Source: Thalassobaculum fulvum
GTDB taxonomy: Bacteria; Pseudomonadota; Alphaproteobacteria; Thalassobaculales; Thalassobaculaceae
Length of the DNA: 63,189 nt
Reading direction: 5' to 3'
Assembly (NCBI RefSeq): GCF_014652915.1
Contig: NZ_BMZS01000012.1
Location: 65,231-128,419, forward strand
The translations under genes were made by a program, and so were the position numbers. Below are positions 16,895 through 25,410 of the stretch, one piece after another. The notes beneath the pieces were generated by a model. The model was not told the origin of the DNA. It ran no database searches and saw nothing but the letters and a program-made list of their open reading frames with translations. Numbering within the stretch: the first letter of the stretch is position 1; each line of letters begins with the position of its first letter.

Positions 16895-17635
16895 GCGCAG
16901 ACGGCGGGCGATCTCGGCCCACAGCGACTCGTAGGCGGCGGCGGGCGGCGACTTCGGCGCAAAGGCACCGATCGGCGCGCGCTCGGTGCCCATGCGCTCG
17001 ACCACGCTCGAGTAGGGGATGCTGACGGTCGCAGCCTCGGCATGGTCGTCGGGAAACCGGTCGACCACCTGGCGGTGCAGGGACTTGCGGCGGTCGACCA
17101 TCGAGAAGAACGGTACCAGCTGCAGGTCGGCCAGCTTCTCCTCGTCCCGGAACGCGCCGAGCTGCGCATAGGTGCGGAGCGACAGGGTGGTCGGGATCAG
17201 CGGGACGACCAGGGCGTCGGCGGCGTGGAACACCGCTTCCGAGACCAGCGAAACGCTCGGCGGGCAGTCCAGGAACACGAAGTCGTAGTCGCCGGCGAGC
17301 GGCTTGAGCAGCTTGGCGAGCCGCTTCTTGGACTTCTTCTCGGCGTCGAGCATGAGGTCCAGGTTGCGGAACGAGAAGTCCGCGGGGATCAGGTCCAGCC
17401 GGTCGTGGTCGGTCGCCTTGATCAGGTCGTCGAGGTCGCGCTTGCCCTTGACCAGCCCCTTGCCGCCGCCCTTCACCTTCGGCTTGACCCGGAAATAGAA
17501 GGTCGCGGCACCCTGCGGGTCGAGGTCGACCACCAGCACCCGGGCGCCGTCGCGGGCGGCGAGGAAGGCGAGGTTGACTGCGGTCGCGGTCTTCCCCACG
17601 CCGCCCTTGATGTTGTAGCAGGCCACCACCTTCAT
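16892..17635 (-). CDS. ParA/MinD-family ATPase
   Basis: A 247-residue partition-type ATPase with the deviant Walker A KGGVGKTA (residues 10-17), VLVVDLDPQGAATFYF (Walker A'-like) and FVFLDCPPS (Walker B). No ParB partner lies beside it, so it is unlikely to be the chromosomal ParA. A Lys/Gly-rich stretch, KPKVKGGGKGLVKGKRD, follows the second motif; such basic surfaces could serve nonspecific DNA binding. Its ATG overlaps the stop of the CHAD gene as ATGA, so the two are translationally coupled. ParA relatives also position cellular cargos such as carboxysomes, and the CHAD neighbour suggests polyphosphate granules as cargo; that is inference. Confidence 0.88.
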   Translation of the reverse strand: MKVVACYNIKGGVGKTATAVNLAFLAARDGARVLVVDLDPQGAATFYFRVKPKVKGGGKGLVKGKRDLDDLIKATDHDRLDLIPADFSFRNLDLMLDAEKKSKKRLAKLLKPLAGDYDFVFLDCPPSVSLVSEAVFHAADALVVPLIPTTLSLRTYAQLGAFRDEEKLADLQLVPFFSMVDRRKSLHRQVVDRFPDDHAEAATVSIPYSSVVERMGTERAPIGAFAPKSPPAAAYESLWAEIARRLR

Positions 17636-19221
17636 CAGCCGCCCCCTGTCCTGGATCGGGTGAGCCGCCGCAGCCGGTCGGCGAAACGCGGTTTGGCCAC
17701 CGGTGCGAACACCGTTGCGAACCGTGTCCTGGCGTCGGCCCGGCGAAGCTCGAGATCCTCCGCCAGCGCGCCGACCGCCATCAGCGTGGCCGGGCCGGCG
17801 GTGCCGTCGCGGGCCATGGCCTCGCCGAACCGGCGCAGGGCGTCGGCCTGCACGGCGGTGTCCTGGACGTCGCCCAGGTCCTGCTGCAGTTCCTTGAGCC
17901 TCTTGAGGATCGCGCGCACAGGCTTGCGAGGATAGGCGTCGCGCACGATCTCGAAGACGTAGCGCAGCTTCTTCATGGTCTTGCGCAGCGCGTGCAGGGC
18001 CTCGTCGGGCGAGGCATCGGTGATTGACGAACCCTCCTCCACCGCCCGCCGGTACAGTTTCCGGATCCGGCGGCCGGCCAGCTTGCCTATCGGCTGGAGC
18101 GCCCGCTCGCTGGCGGCCCACGGCGCGTTCGTGGCGTCGAGGGTGGCGCGCCAGCGCTTCACGCCGTCCCGGAACCGCTTCGACTGCAGGATCCTGACGA
18201 GCCGGACATAGGCCTTGTCGCGTTCCGCCTTCATGTAGCGGCCGAGCGGTTCGAGATCGGCGGCGTGCTCGGGAACCCGCCGCCGGTGGGCCCGCCAGTC
18301 CAGGATGTGCACGTCGAGGTCGCGGGCCGGCCCGGTCACCTGGCCCAGCCAGGCGAAGAAGGCGCCGGCGCGCTCCAGCGCGGGATCGGGCGGGTCGGCC
18401 CGCAGCAGGGTCAGGATCGACCGGCTGCGCCGCACCGCGACCCGGAGGTCGTGCAGTTCCTCGCAGTCGATGTCGGCGATCACGCCTTCGGCGCGGTGCT
18501 CGACGGTGTCGAGCAGGGCCTGCAGCACCGGCCGCAGGGCCGGACCGGCAGGCTCGGACGGGTCGGTCACCGACGGGTAGGCGGCTCCCTCGGGGCCCGG
18601 GTGCAGGTTCTCGGCGAGGGTGGTCAGCGGGTCCGGGGACGCCGGCGACCAGCCGTAGTGTCGCGAGATGCGTTCCGAGACCCGCTCGGCGTCGGCCCTG
18701 TAACCCTTCAGTCGCCCGACCCGTACCGCGCTGCACCGGTCGCCGCCGCCGTCCACGACGGCGGTCTGGGCCAGCAGGCGGCAGCGGACCTTTCCCTCGG
18801 CATCGCGCAGGGTCGCCCGGTGCTCGGCGAGGGTGATCCAGGGGCCCGGGGTCAGGGCGCGGATGCCGACGACCGGGACCAGGGACCGGTAGAGAGGCCC
18901 ATCCGGCAGGTCGTCGACCAGCTTGGGCGCCGGCGACGGCAGGTCGGCGGCGGCCCGCACGCGGCCGGACCCCGAGACCAGCCGCCAGCGCTCCGTGCCG
19001 TCGTCGCCGGGTTCGGCCTCGAGCCGCCAGCCGAGCCGCGTCAGGCGGCAGTCGACGGTGTCGAGCAGGCGCAACCGCCGGGCCGACGCCTCCTCCGGGT
19101 CGGCCCGCAGCGACCCCCGAACGGCGTCGGCGATCGCCGCGAGCGGCGTGACGACCGCCGGACGGTCGCGCTCCTCCGCCGCGGCTGCGATTTGCCGCAT
19201 CTCGAGGCTATAGGGATGCAT
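17635..19221 (-). CDS. CHAD-domain protein (degenerate CYTH N-terminus)
   Basis: A 528-residue protein whose second half (about 225-520) is a CHAD domain: helical, with conserved His and basic residues in EELHDLRVAVRRSRSILTLLR, ALHALRKTMKKLRYVFE and KRLKELQQDLGDVQDTAVQ. The N-terminal 220 residues sit where a CYTH triphosphate-binding domain is usually found but I see no ExExK, so that half may be inactive. CHAD proteins are known to associate with polyphosphate granules. The gene starts 6 bp after a small basic protein gene and overlaps the ParA start, forming a three-gene operon. Confidence 0.85.
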   Translation of the reverse strand: MHPYSLEMRQIAAAAEERDRPAVVTPLAAIADAVRGSLRADPEEASARRLRLLDTVDCRLTRLGWRLEAEPGDDGTERWRLVSGSGRVRAAADLPSPAPKLVDDLPDGPLYRSLVPVVGIRALTPGPWITLAEHRATLRDAEGKVRCRLLAQTAVVDGGGDRCSAVRVGRLKGYRADAERVSERISRHYGWSPASPDPLTTLAENLHPGPEGAAYPSVTDPSEPAGPALRPVLQALLDTVEHRAEGVIADIDCEELHDLRVAVRRSRSILTLLRADPPDPALERAGAFFAWLGQVTGPARDLDVHILDWRAHRRRVPEHAADLEPLGRYMKAERDKAYVRLVRILQSKRFRDGVKRWRATLDATNAPWAASERALQPIGKLAGRRIRKLYRRAVEEGSSITDASPDEALHALRKTMKKLRYVFEIVRDAYPRKPVRAILKRLKELQQDLGDVQDTAVQADALRRFGEAMARDGTAGPATLMAVGALAEDLELRRADARTRFATVFAPVAKPRFADRLRRLTRSRTGGG

Positions 19222-19227
19222 CCGAAC

Positions 19228-19593
19228 TCAAGCGCTGGCCACAAGCCCGGGCAGGATAGCACTCAAAACCGCGCGGGCGCGCCCCTGCAGTGTCACAGGT
19301 CGTGCCGATTCGGTCGCGAACTGGCTGCGCTCGATCCAGCGCACGCGATGTTCGCAGCGCCGCGCCAGGGCCGGGTCGAACGGACGGGCTTCCAGTTCGC
19401 GGCGCAGCAGCGCCTGCATTTCCTGAAGGTTTCCGCGCCGTTCCGCCGTCAGGCCCGGCCGTCGCAGCTCCCGCCCGATCACCGCCAGGCGGCGTTCGAC
19501 GTCGAGGATCGGCATGAGGCCGATGCGCCGGCTCGCGTTGTCGACGACCAGACGCAGGACCGGCCTGGCCGGCCGCTTTGCGGGGATGTCCAT
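19228..19593 (-). CDS. Small basic protein, first gene of the CHAD-ParA operon
   Basis: A 121-residue protein of no recognised family. The N-terminus is basic (MDIPAKRPARPVLRLVV), followed by Arg/Leu-rich helices (LAVIGRELRRPGLTAERRGNLQEM) and a hydrophobic C-terminus. GGAG a few bases ahead of ATG 19593 fixes the start over a codon at 19629. It ends 6 bp before the CHAD gene. Small proteins with basic N-terminal tails often stimulate ParA ATPases, so it is a candidate adaptor; this is inference from position and charge only. Two palindromes lie 29-75 bp upstream and could control the operon. Confidence 0.6.
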   Translation of the reverse strand: MDIPAKRPARPVLRLVVDNASRRIGLMPILDVERRLAVIGRELRRPGLTAERRGNLQEMQALLRRELEARPFDPALARRCEHRVRWIERSQFATESARPVTLQGRARAVLSAILPGLVASA

Positions 19594-19621
19594 GGATATC
19601 TCCTCCTGATGGCGGGAACAT

Positions 19622-19640
19622 AGGCGCACATTGTGCGCCT
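19622..19640. promoter_or_regulatory. Palindromic operator candidate 1 (CGCAC-N3-GTGCG)
   Basis: A perfect 9+1+9 palindrome, AGGCGCACA-T-TGTGCGCCT, 29 bp upstream of the small basic protein gene, in the region divergent from the hydroxyacyl-CoA dehydrogenase. Its core is CGCAC-ATT-GTGCG. The same core occurs at 19656-19668 and 31742-31754. Confidence 0.55.
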
Positions 19641-19655
19641 CTCAAGGGTGGATGA

Positions 19656-19668
19656 CGCACGGGGTGCG
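19656..19668. promoter_or_regulatory. Palindromic operator candidate 2 (CGCAC-N3-GTGCG)
   Basis: CGCAC-GGG-GTGCG, centred 31 bp (about three helical turns) from the centre of candidate 1, so a protein bound to both would sit on the same DNA face. Only the 5+5 core is conserved here. Confidence 0.45.
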
Positions 19669-19777
19669 CTTTTGACTTGCGCCGAACGCAGCCATGCCGG
19701 ATCCCGCGTGGCATTCCCATCGACCGCCGGCGCGTGCTGATATGCGGCGGCGAACAGATCGGCGAAGGGAGTGCGGC

Positions 19778-20734
19778 ATGACGGCCTACAAGGCCTACGA
19801 CGCGGTTCGGCGCATCGCGGTGCTCGGCTGCGGTACCATCGGGGCGAGCTGGGCGGCGTATTTCCTGGCACGCGGCTACGACGTGGCGGCCTGGGACCCG
19901 GCCGAGGGGTGGAAGCAGCGCCTGCAGGCCTTCGTCGACAACGCCATGCCGCAGCTGCAGGCGGTCGGGACGGCGACCGGCGCGCCGGGGCGCCTGGAGA
20001 TGCTCGATACGCCGGAAGCGGCGGTGACCGGGGCCGATTTCGTGCAGGAGAACGCCACCGAGCGGGCGCCAATCAAAATCGAACTCTACAGGCGAATCGA
20101 CGCGGCCCTGGCGCCGGACGCGATCCTGGCGACCTCGACCTCTGGGCTGATCCTGTCGGAGCTGGTCGAGGGCATCGCCTCGGCGCCGCGCTTCGTGGTC
20201 GGCCACCCGTTCAACCCGCCGCACCTGATCCCGCTGGTCGAGGTGGTGTCGAGCAAGGTCACCGACGCGGCGGCGGCTGAGTGGGCCTACGGGTTCTACG
20301 CCCACGTCGGCAAGCACCCGATCGTGGTGAAGAAGGAGGTCAAGGGCCACCTGGCCAACCGGCTGCAGGCGGCGCTGTGGCGCGAGGCGTTCAACGCCGT
20401 GGTCGACGACCTCGCCAGCGTCGAGGACATCAACGCCGCCATTGCCCAGGGGCCGGGGCTGCGCTACGCGCTGATGGGCCCGCACATGATCTTCAACCTG
20501 ACCGGCGGGAAGGGTGGCATCCGGGCGGCGCTGGAGCAGTTCGGCCCGCCGATGGCGTCGTGGTGGGAGACCATGCAGCGCACGCCGGCCTTCGACGACG
20601 AGCTGAAGTCCAGGCTGATCGCCGGCATCGAGGCCGAGATGGGCGACCGCACCATCGAGGACCTCGAGAACGAGCGCGACACGAGGCTGGTGTTGCTGCT
20701 GAGGATGCTCAAGGAGACGGAGGGCGAGCGATGA
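19778..20734 (+). CDS. 3-hydroxyacyl-CoA/L-carnitine dehydrogenase-type enzyme
   Basis: A 318-residue NAD-dependent dehydrogenase of the 3-hydroxyacyl-CoA dehydrogenase family. The Rossmann motif VLGCGTIGASWAAYFLARGYDV opens the protein and the family signature GHPFNPPHLIPLVEVV lies in the middle. Length and the single NAD-binding plus short C-terminal domain match L-carnitine dehydrogenase and short HCDH enzymes. GGGAG before ATG 19778 sets the start. It overlaps the following D-amino-acid dehydrogenase by ATGA, so the two are co-translated; oxidation of a hydroxy/amino acid pair is plausible but unproven. Confidence 0.85.
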   Translation: MTAYKAYDAVRRIAVLGCGTIGASWAAYFLARGYDVAAWDPAEGWKQRLQAFVDNAMPQLQAVGTATGAPGRLEMLDTPEAAVTGADFVQENATERAPIKIELYRRIDAALAPDAILATSTSGLILSELVEGIASAPRFVVGHPFNPPHLIPLVEVVSSKVTDAAAAEWAYGFYAHVGKHPIVVKKEVKGHLANRLQAALWREAFNAVVDDLASVEDINAAIAQGPGLRYALMGPHMIFNLTGGKGGIRAALEQFGPPMASWWETMQRTPAFDDELKSRLIAGIEAEMGDRTIEDLENERDTRLVLLLRMLKETEGER

Positions 20735-21987
20735 GTGCAGCGGTCCAGCCGAAGCGCATCGTCGTGGTCGGCGCCGGCATCGTCGGCGTCGCCACCGGCC
20801 TGCACCTGCAGCGCGAGGGGCACTCGGTGACCCTCGTCGACCCGACCCCGCCGGGCCGCGGCACCTCGTTCGGCAATGCCGGGTCGATCGCCATCGGCAG
20901 CGTCTACCCGACCGGCTCGCCGGGGAACTGGAAGCAGGTCCCGAAGATGCTGACGGACCCGATGTCGCCGCTGCGCATCAAATGGTCCTACGTGCTGAAG
21001 GCGGCACCCTGGTTCTGGCACTTCCTGGAGGCCAGCCGCGAGAGCCGGGTCGAGGAGATCTCCCATTATCTCTGGGCGCTCTCCAAGGATGCCATGGTCT
21101 CGCACCGCAAGCTGATCGAATTGTCGAAGGCGTACGACATCGTCAAGCCGGTGGGCTGGCTGAAAGTCTACTCCAGCCAGCAGAGCCTGGATCGCACCAG
21201 GCACGAGCGTGAGGTGATGACCCGGCGCGGCGTGAAGTTCGACGTGCTGACGGCCGACGAGATCCGCCAGCTCGAGCCCGGCCTGTCGCCGAAGTTCACC
21301 CACGGCTATCACCAGCCGGAGAACGGCTTCGTCAGCGAGCCGGTCAAGCTGACCGAGGCGTACTTCGCCAAGTTCCAGGAGCTCGGCGGCAAGTGGGTGC
21401 CGGAGAAGGTCAGGCGCTTCGCCATGGGCCCGAACGGCGTCGAGAAGGTGGTGACCGACCTCGCAATGTACCCCTGCGATGCGGTGGTGATCTGTGCCGG
21501 TGCGCGCAGCCACGAGATCGTCGCCATGCTCGGCCGCCGGTTCCCGCTCGACACCGAGCGCGGCTACCACCTGAACCTGAACGTCCAGGAGGGACCGGAG
21601 CTGCGGCGCGCCACGGTGATCGGCGACTACGGCTTCGTGCTGGCGCCGATGCAGGATGGGCTGCGGCTGACCACCGGGGCCGAGTTCGCCGGCGTCGACG
21701 CGCCGCCGGATTTCCGGCGGATCTACCGCATGCTGGAACTGGCGCACGAGGCGCTGCCGGGGCTGAAGGCCGAGGTGACGCGCGAGTGGCTCGGTTTCCG
21801 GCCCTCGACCCCGGACAGCGTGCCGGTGATCGGCCGCTCGCCGGACCACGCCAACGTCTATTTCGGGTTCGGGCACGGCCATATCGGCCTGACCCTGGCG
21901 GCCCGGACCGGAGAACTGCTCACCGACCTGATCGCCGGCCGCGACCCGGGCATCGACCTGACGCCGTACCGGATCGACCGCTACTGA
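20731..21987 (+). CDS. FAD-dependent D-amino acid dehydrogenase (DadA-like)
   Basis: A 418-residue membrane-associated-type flavoprotein of the DAO family. The FAD-binding motif IVVVGAGIVGVATGLHLQREGHSV is at residues 10-33, followed by the DadA-type RGTSFGNAGSIA; the C-terminus has GFGHGHIGLTLAARTGELLTDLI, which closes the FAD site. DadA-type enzymes deaminate D-amino acids and pass electrons to the respiratory chain. The start overlaps the previous stop. Copy A of the palindromic repeat lies 33 bp after the stop. Confidence 0.87.
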   Translation: MSAAVQPKRIVVVGAGIVGVATGLHLQREGHSVTLVDPTPPGRGTSFGNAGSIAIGSVYPTGSPGNWKQVPKMLTDPMSPLRIKWSYVLKAAPWFWHFLEASRESRVEEISHYLWALSKDAMVSHRKLIELSKAYDIVKPVGWLKVYSSQQSLDRTRHEREVMTRRGVKFDVLTADEIRQLEPGLSPKFTHGYHQPENGFVSEPVKLTEAYFAKFQELGGKWVPEKVRRFAMGPNGVEKVVTDLAMYPCDAVVICAGARSHEIVAMLGRRFPLDTERGYHLNLNVQEGPELRRATVIGDYGFVLAPMQDGLRLTTGAEFAGVDAPPDFRRIYRMLELAHEALPGLKAEVTREWLGFRPSTPDSVPVIGRSPDHANVYFGFGHGHIGLTLAARTGELLTDLIAGRDPGIDLTPYRIDRY

Positions 21988-22019
21988 CGGTCGGGTAGTG
22001 TCAGGCGCCGCGGCGGCGG

Positions 22020-22147
22020 GTGGGTCCCGGCTCTCCGCGGCAAGCCGCTCCGGCCGGGATGACGTCGGGGGTGTAGGGCCGTCGCACTCCCCCAATTGTC
22101 GTCATCCCGGAGTGGGCCGCCGCAGGCGGACCGCATCCGGGACCCAC
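22020..22147. repeat. Palindromic repeat, copy A (REP-like, paired hairpins)
   Basis: Ends are GTGGGTCCCGG (22020-22030) and CCGGGACCCAC (22137-22147), a perfect 11-bp terminal inverted repeat. Each half folds on itself (left arm has GCGGC-AA-GCCGC) and carries GGGATGACG or its complement CGTCATCCC. It fills the gap between the convergent DadA-like and AhpD-like genes and probably acts as a transcription terminator. Confidence 0.75.
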
Positions 22148-22176
22148 GGCGCGACGGGCGTTTCCCGACCAGCGCC

Positions 22177-22620
22177 TCAGTCGACCGCGTGGGCGACCTC
22201 GAAGCCGGCCATCAGGCGGTTCCAGAGGTTGATCAGGCCGATCGCGACGCTCAGCTTGACCGTCTCCTCGTCGGTGAACTGCGCTTTCAGCGCCGCGTAG
22301 TCGGAATCCGACGCGTGGCTGTCGGCGATCCGGGTCAGCGCCTCGGTCCAGGCCAGGGCGGCACGCTCGCGCTCGCTGTACAGCGACGAGTCGCGCCAGG
22401 CGCTCAGCAGGTGCAGCCGCTGCTCGGACTCGCCGGCCTTGCGGGCGACCTTCACGTGCAGGTCGATGCAGAAGGCGCAGGCGTTGATCTGCGAGGCGCG
22501 GATCTTCACCAGCTCCAGCAGCGAATGCTCGAGGCCGCAGCTCTGGACGTAGGCGTTCAGGGCACGGACGGCCTCGTAGGCCTCGGGGCAGGTCTTCAGC
22601 GGGTTCAGGCGGGGCTGCAT
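22177..22620 (-). CDS. AhpD/carboxymuconolactone decarboxylase-family protein
   Basis: A 147-residue helical protein with the peroxidatic-type motif Cys48-x2-Cys51-x3-His55 in INACAFCIDLHVKVARKAGE, the AhpD core. Members of this subgroup are alkylhydroperoxidase-like antioxidants. The start at 22620 has AGAGGA 5 bp ahead. It stands alone between repeat copy A and the N-formylglutamate amidohydrolase, on the same strand as the latter with a 76-bp gap. Confidence 0.88.
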   Translation of the reverse strand: MQPRLNPLKTCPEAYEAVRALNAYVQSCGLEHSLLELVKIRASQINACAFCIDLHVKVARKAGESEQRLHLLSAWRDSSLYSERERAALAWTEALTRIADSHASDSDYAALKAQFTDEETVKLSVAIGLINLWNRLMAGFEVAHAVD

Positions 22621-22696
22621 GGAATCCTCTCGCGTTGTCCGGCGGTTGTCGCGAACTCCGACCACGCGCGCCGGCGGCGGCGTAGGGCCAAATCCG

Positions 22697-23557
22697 TCAG
22701 CCGGCGATGGACCGAGCGTGGGCCGCGACCGCCGCGATCATGCGGGTGATCGCGGCCTTGGTGGCGCCGAACCGCTCGGACCGCCGGATCGCGGCCTCGT
22801 CCATGTAGATCCCGCGGTTGACCTCGATCTGCAGGGACTCGCGGCCGGCGGACGGGTTCGAGTAGCGGCGGATCAGCTCGACGCCCTTGAACTTCTCGTT
22901 GACCGCCACCGAGTAGCCGGAGGCGCGCAGGCTCTCGACCACCAGCTCCGTGAAGGCCGGTGAAGCGGTGGTGCCGTCGCGGGTTCCGACGATGAAGTCG
23001 GCGCGCCGCTCGCCGCCGTCGCCCCAGCGCGCGTCGCCGAACTCCGGCATCGAGTGGCAGTCGATGTGGAACACCGTGCCGAACCGCTCGAAGGTCTCGT
23101 CGAGCGCCGCCTTCAGGGCCTCGTGGTACGGCCGCCAGTAGGTCGCGATGCGGTGCCGGACCTCGTCGATCGTCAGCGGCCGGTCGTAGATCGCGGTCTC
23201 GCCGTCGATCACCTTCCAGACCAGCGAGGCGCCGCGGGCGGTCTTCTCGGTGGTATCGACCGGGTCCGGCCAGCCGCTCTCGACCATCGACAGGTCGAGG
23301 TCGCGCTCGCTGCGGTTGGGGTCAATGTAGGCCCGACGGAACAGCGCCTCGATAAGGATCGCGCCGTGCTCGGGACCGGCGCCGAACAGCTCCTCGACGT
23401 ACCAGTCGGCCACCCGCTCGCACTGTGCCATCGGGATCGACGGCCGGAAGTCCGGCGGGAACAGCAGGCCGGTATGCGGGCTGTCGAGCACCAGCGGGGC
23501 CGGGGATCCGACCGGGTCGGTCCGGCGCAGGACGTTCGGAATCTCGTGGCTGGCCAT
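22697..23557 (-). CDS. N-formylglutamate amidohydrolase family protein
   Basis: A 286-residue zinc-type amidohydrolase. Family motifs are VLDSPHTGLLFPPDF at the N-terminus, RAYIDPNRSERDLD, and FHIDCHSMPEFG, with Glu/Arg-rich QIEVNRGIYMDE near the end. N-formylglutamate amidohydrolase (HutG) ends one route of histidine degradation, but no other hut genes are here, so the real substrate may be another N-formyl amino acid. GGAG lies 9 bp ahead of the ATG. It is divergent from the M81 peptidase gene, sharing a 135-bp promoter region. Confidence 0.85.
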   Translation of the reverse strand: MASHEIPNVLRRTDPVGSPAPLVLDSPHTGLLFPPDFRPSIPMAQCERVADWYVEELFGAGPEHGAILIEALFRRAYIDPNRSERDLDLSMVESGWPDPVDTTEKTARGASLVWKVIDGETAIYDRPLTIDEVRHRIATYWRPYHEALKAALDETFERFGTVFHIDCHSMPEFGDARWGDGGERRADFIVGTRDGTTASPAFTELVVESLRASGYSVAVNEKFKGVELIRRYSNPSAGRESLQIEVNRGIYMDEAAIRRSERFGATKAAITRMIAAVAAHARSIAG

Positions 23558-23692
23558 GCGCGACAGCTCCGGCGGGTCGACGCGCCGGTTCTACCGCCGG
23601 GCGACCGGCGCGGCAACCGGACGCCGGCAGGCGTTGACGGCCGGCCGGGTCCGCGCACTGAATACCGCCCCGTCCCAAGCAGAGAGAGCGAA

Positions 23693-25195
23693 ATGGCATC
23701 GCCGCGCGTCCTGATCGGTCAGTTCATGCACGAGACCAACACCTTCAGCGTCCAGAAGACCGGCACGGACGCGTTCGCCCGGCTGATGCTGAAGGAAGGG
23801 CCGGAGGTCGTGCCGGCGCTGCGCGGCACCAACAGCGAGACCGCCGGATTCCTGACGGTGGCCGAGGCCGAGGGCTGGACCGTGGTGCCGTCGGTGGTGG
23901 CGATGGCGACGCCGGCCGGCGTGGTGACCGCCGAGGCGTGGGACCGGCTGGGCCTGGCGGTCGCCCGCGCGGCGGCCGAGGAGGGGCCGTTCGACGGGGT
24001 GCTGCTGGCCCTGCACGGCGCCATGGTGACCGAGCTGGACGACGACGCCGAGGGCGCGCTGCTGGAGGCGGTCCGCGCTGCCGTCGGACCGGACGTGCCG
24101 GTCGGCATCACCCTCGACCTGCACGCCAACGTCTCCGACCGGATGGCGGCGCTGTCGAACGTGATCTGCCCGTACCGCACCTATCCGCATATCGACATGG
24201 CCGAGGCCGGCGAGCGCTGCGCCAGGCTGATCGGCGACGCCATGGCCGGCCGGACCCGTCCGCGGACGCTGGTCGCGCGCCGGGCGCAGGCCGAGGGCTT
24301 CGACCACGGCCGCACCGATGCCGGGCCGATGCTGGAGGCACTGGCCCGCGCCGCCGAGGCGGAAGGCCGGCCGGGCATCGTCACCACCGCGGTGTGCGCC
24401 GGCTTCTCCAGCGCCGACATCTCGTTCATGGGGCCGAGCGTGGCGGTGTCCTACGACTCCGGCGTCGCCGGGGCCGAGGCGACGGCGCGCGAGATCGCCG
24501 AGTCGTTGATGGATTTCTGCTGGGAGACGCGCACGCACCAGGGCAACACCTACCTGACCCCCGATCAGGCGGCGGCCCGCGCCAAGGCGCACGAGGCGGG
24601 GGCGCAAAAGCCGATGGTGATCGCCGACTATGCCGACAACCCGGGCGGCGGCGCCTATGGCGACGCCACCGAGCTGCTGCGGGCGATGATCGACGCCGAT
24701 CTGCGGAACGCCTGCTTCGGCGCCATGGTCGACGGCGAGGCGGCGGCCGCGCTGCACGCCGCGGGCGAGGGGGCGGCGGTGACCGTGGCGGTCGGCGGCA
24801 AGGTCGACCCGCGGTTCGGCGGCGCACCGCTGACCCTGACCGGGACGGTCGAGAAGCTGACCGACGGCCGGTTCGTCTGCGACGGGCCGATGTGGCGCGG
24901 CATCGCCAAGTCGTTCGGACCGAGCGGCGTGCTGCGGGTCGGCGGCGTGCGCATCCTGGTGGTCACCAACAGCATGCAGATCACCGACGTGCAGCAGTTC
25001 CGGCATGCCGGCATCGACCCGGCGGCGATGGCGACCGTCGGGCTGAAGTCGATGCAGCACTTCCGCGCCGCCTACCAGCCGATCGCCGAGGAGGTGCTGG
25101 TCTGCGACACCGGGGCGCTGTGCTCGCCGGACGTCCGCACGCGGCCGTTCCGGAAGATCCGCCGGCCGGTCTGGCCGCTCGACCCGATGGAGTGA
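23693..25195 (+). CDS. M81-family metallopeptidase (MlrC-like)
   Basis: A 500-residue protein of the M81/MlrC family, named after the microcystin-degradation enzyme MlrC but mostly of unknown substrate. It begins PRVLIGQFMHETNTFS, with metal ligands expected in MHETN, in LLALHGAMVTELDDDAEG and in ITLDLHANVSDRM. The C-terminal domain has NPGGGAYGDATELLRAMI and LVVTNSMQITDVQQF. The upstream frame is open but AGAGAG before ATG 23693 and the conserved start agree. Repeat copy B separates it from the convergent DUF2817 gene. Confidence 0.87.
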   Translation: MASPRVLIGQFMHETNTFSVQKTGTDAFARLMLKEGPEVVPALRGTNSETAGFLTVAEAEGWTVVPSVVAMATPAGVVTAEAWDRLGLAVARAAAEEGPFDGVLLALHGAMVTELDDDAEGALLEAVRAAVGPDVPVGITLDLHANVSDRMAALSNVICPYRTYPHIDMAEAGERCARLIGDAMAGRTRPRTLVARRAQAEGFDHGRTDAGPMLEALARAAEAEGRPGIVTTAVCAGFSSADISFMGPSVAVSYDSGVAGAEATAREIAESLMDFCWETRTHQGNTYLTPDQAAARAKAHEAGAQKPMVIADYADNPGGGAYGDATELLRAMIDADLRNACFGAMVDGEAAAALHAAGEGAAVTVAVGGKVDPRFGGAPLTLTGTVEKLTDGRFVCDGPMWRGIAKSFGPSGVLRVGGVRILVVTNSMQITDVQQFRHAGIDPAAMATVGLKSMQHFRAAYQPIAEEVLVCDTGALCSPDVRTRPFRKIRRPVWPLDPME

Positions 25196-25223
25196 CGCTG
25201 CGGGAGGCGACGCCCGTCGCGAC

Positions 25224-25384
25224 GTGGGTTCCGGCTCCGTTCCGCCTGCGGCGGCCCGGTCCGGAATGACGTCGGGAGGAGGAAGGCGTCCCGATCCGGA
25301 ACAATGCAATTCGAGCGGCGGTTGTCCCCTTTCTTGACGTCATTCCGGACGGCCGCGCCGAGGCGCGGACGAGCCGGAACCCAC
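25224..25384. repeat. Palindromic repeat, copy B
   Basis: Perfect 14-bp terminal inverted repeat GTGGGTTCCGGCTC (25224-25237) and GAGCCGGAACCCAC (25371-25384). Inside are CCGGAATGACGTC and GACGTCATTCCGG, again complementary. It lies between convergent M81 and DUF2817 genes. Same layout as copy A. Confidence 0.75.
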
Positions 25385-25410
25385 AAGCCGCTTCCGAGGC
25401 CCCGGCGGGA

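Noticed and set aside
16892-17635. Chromosome-partition parA
   Set aside because: No parB, gidA/gidB or parS-like site nearby; the CHAD operon context fits a cargo-positioning ParA better.
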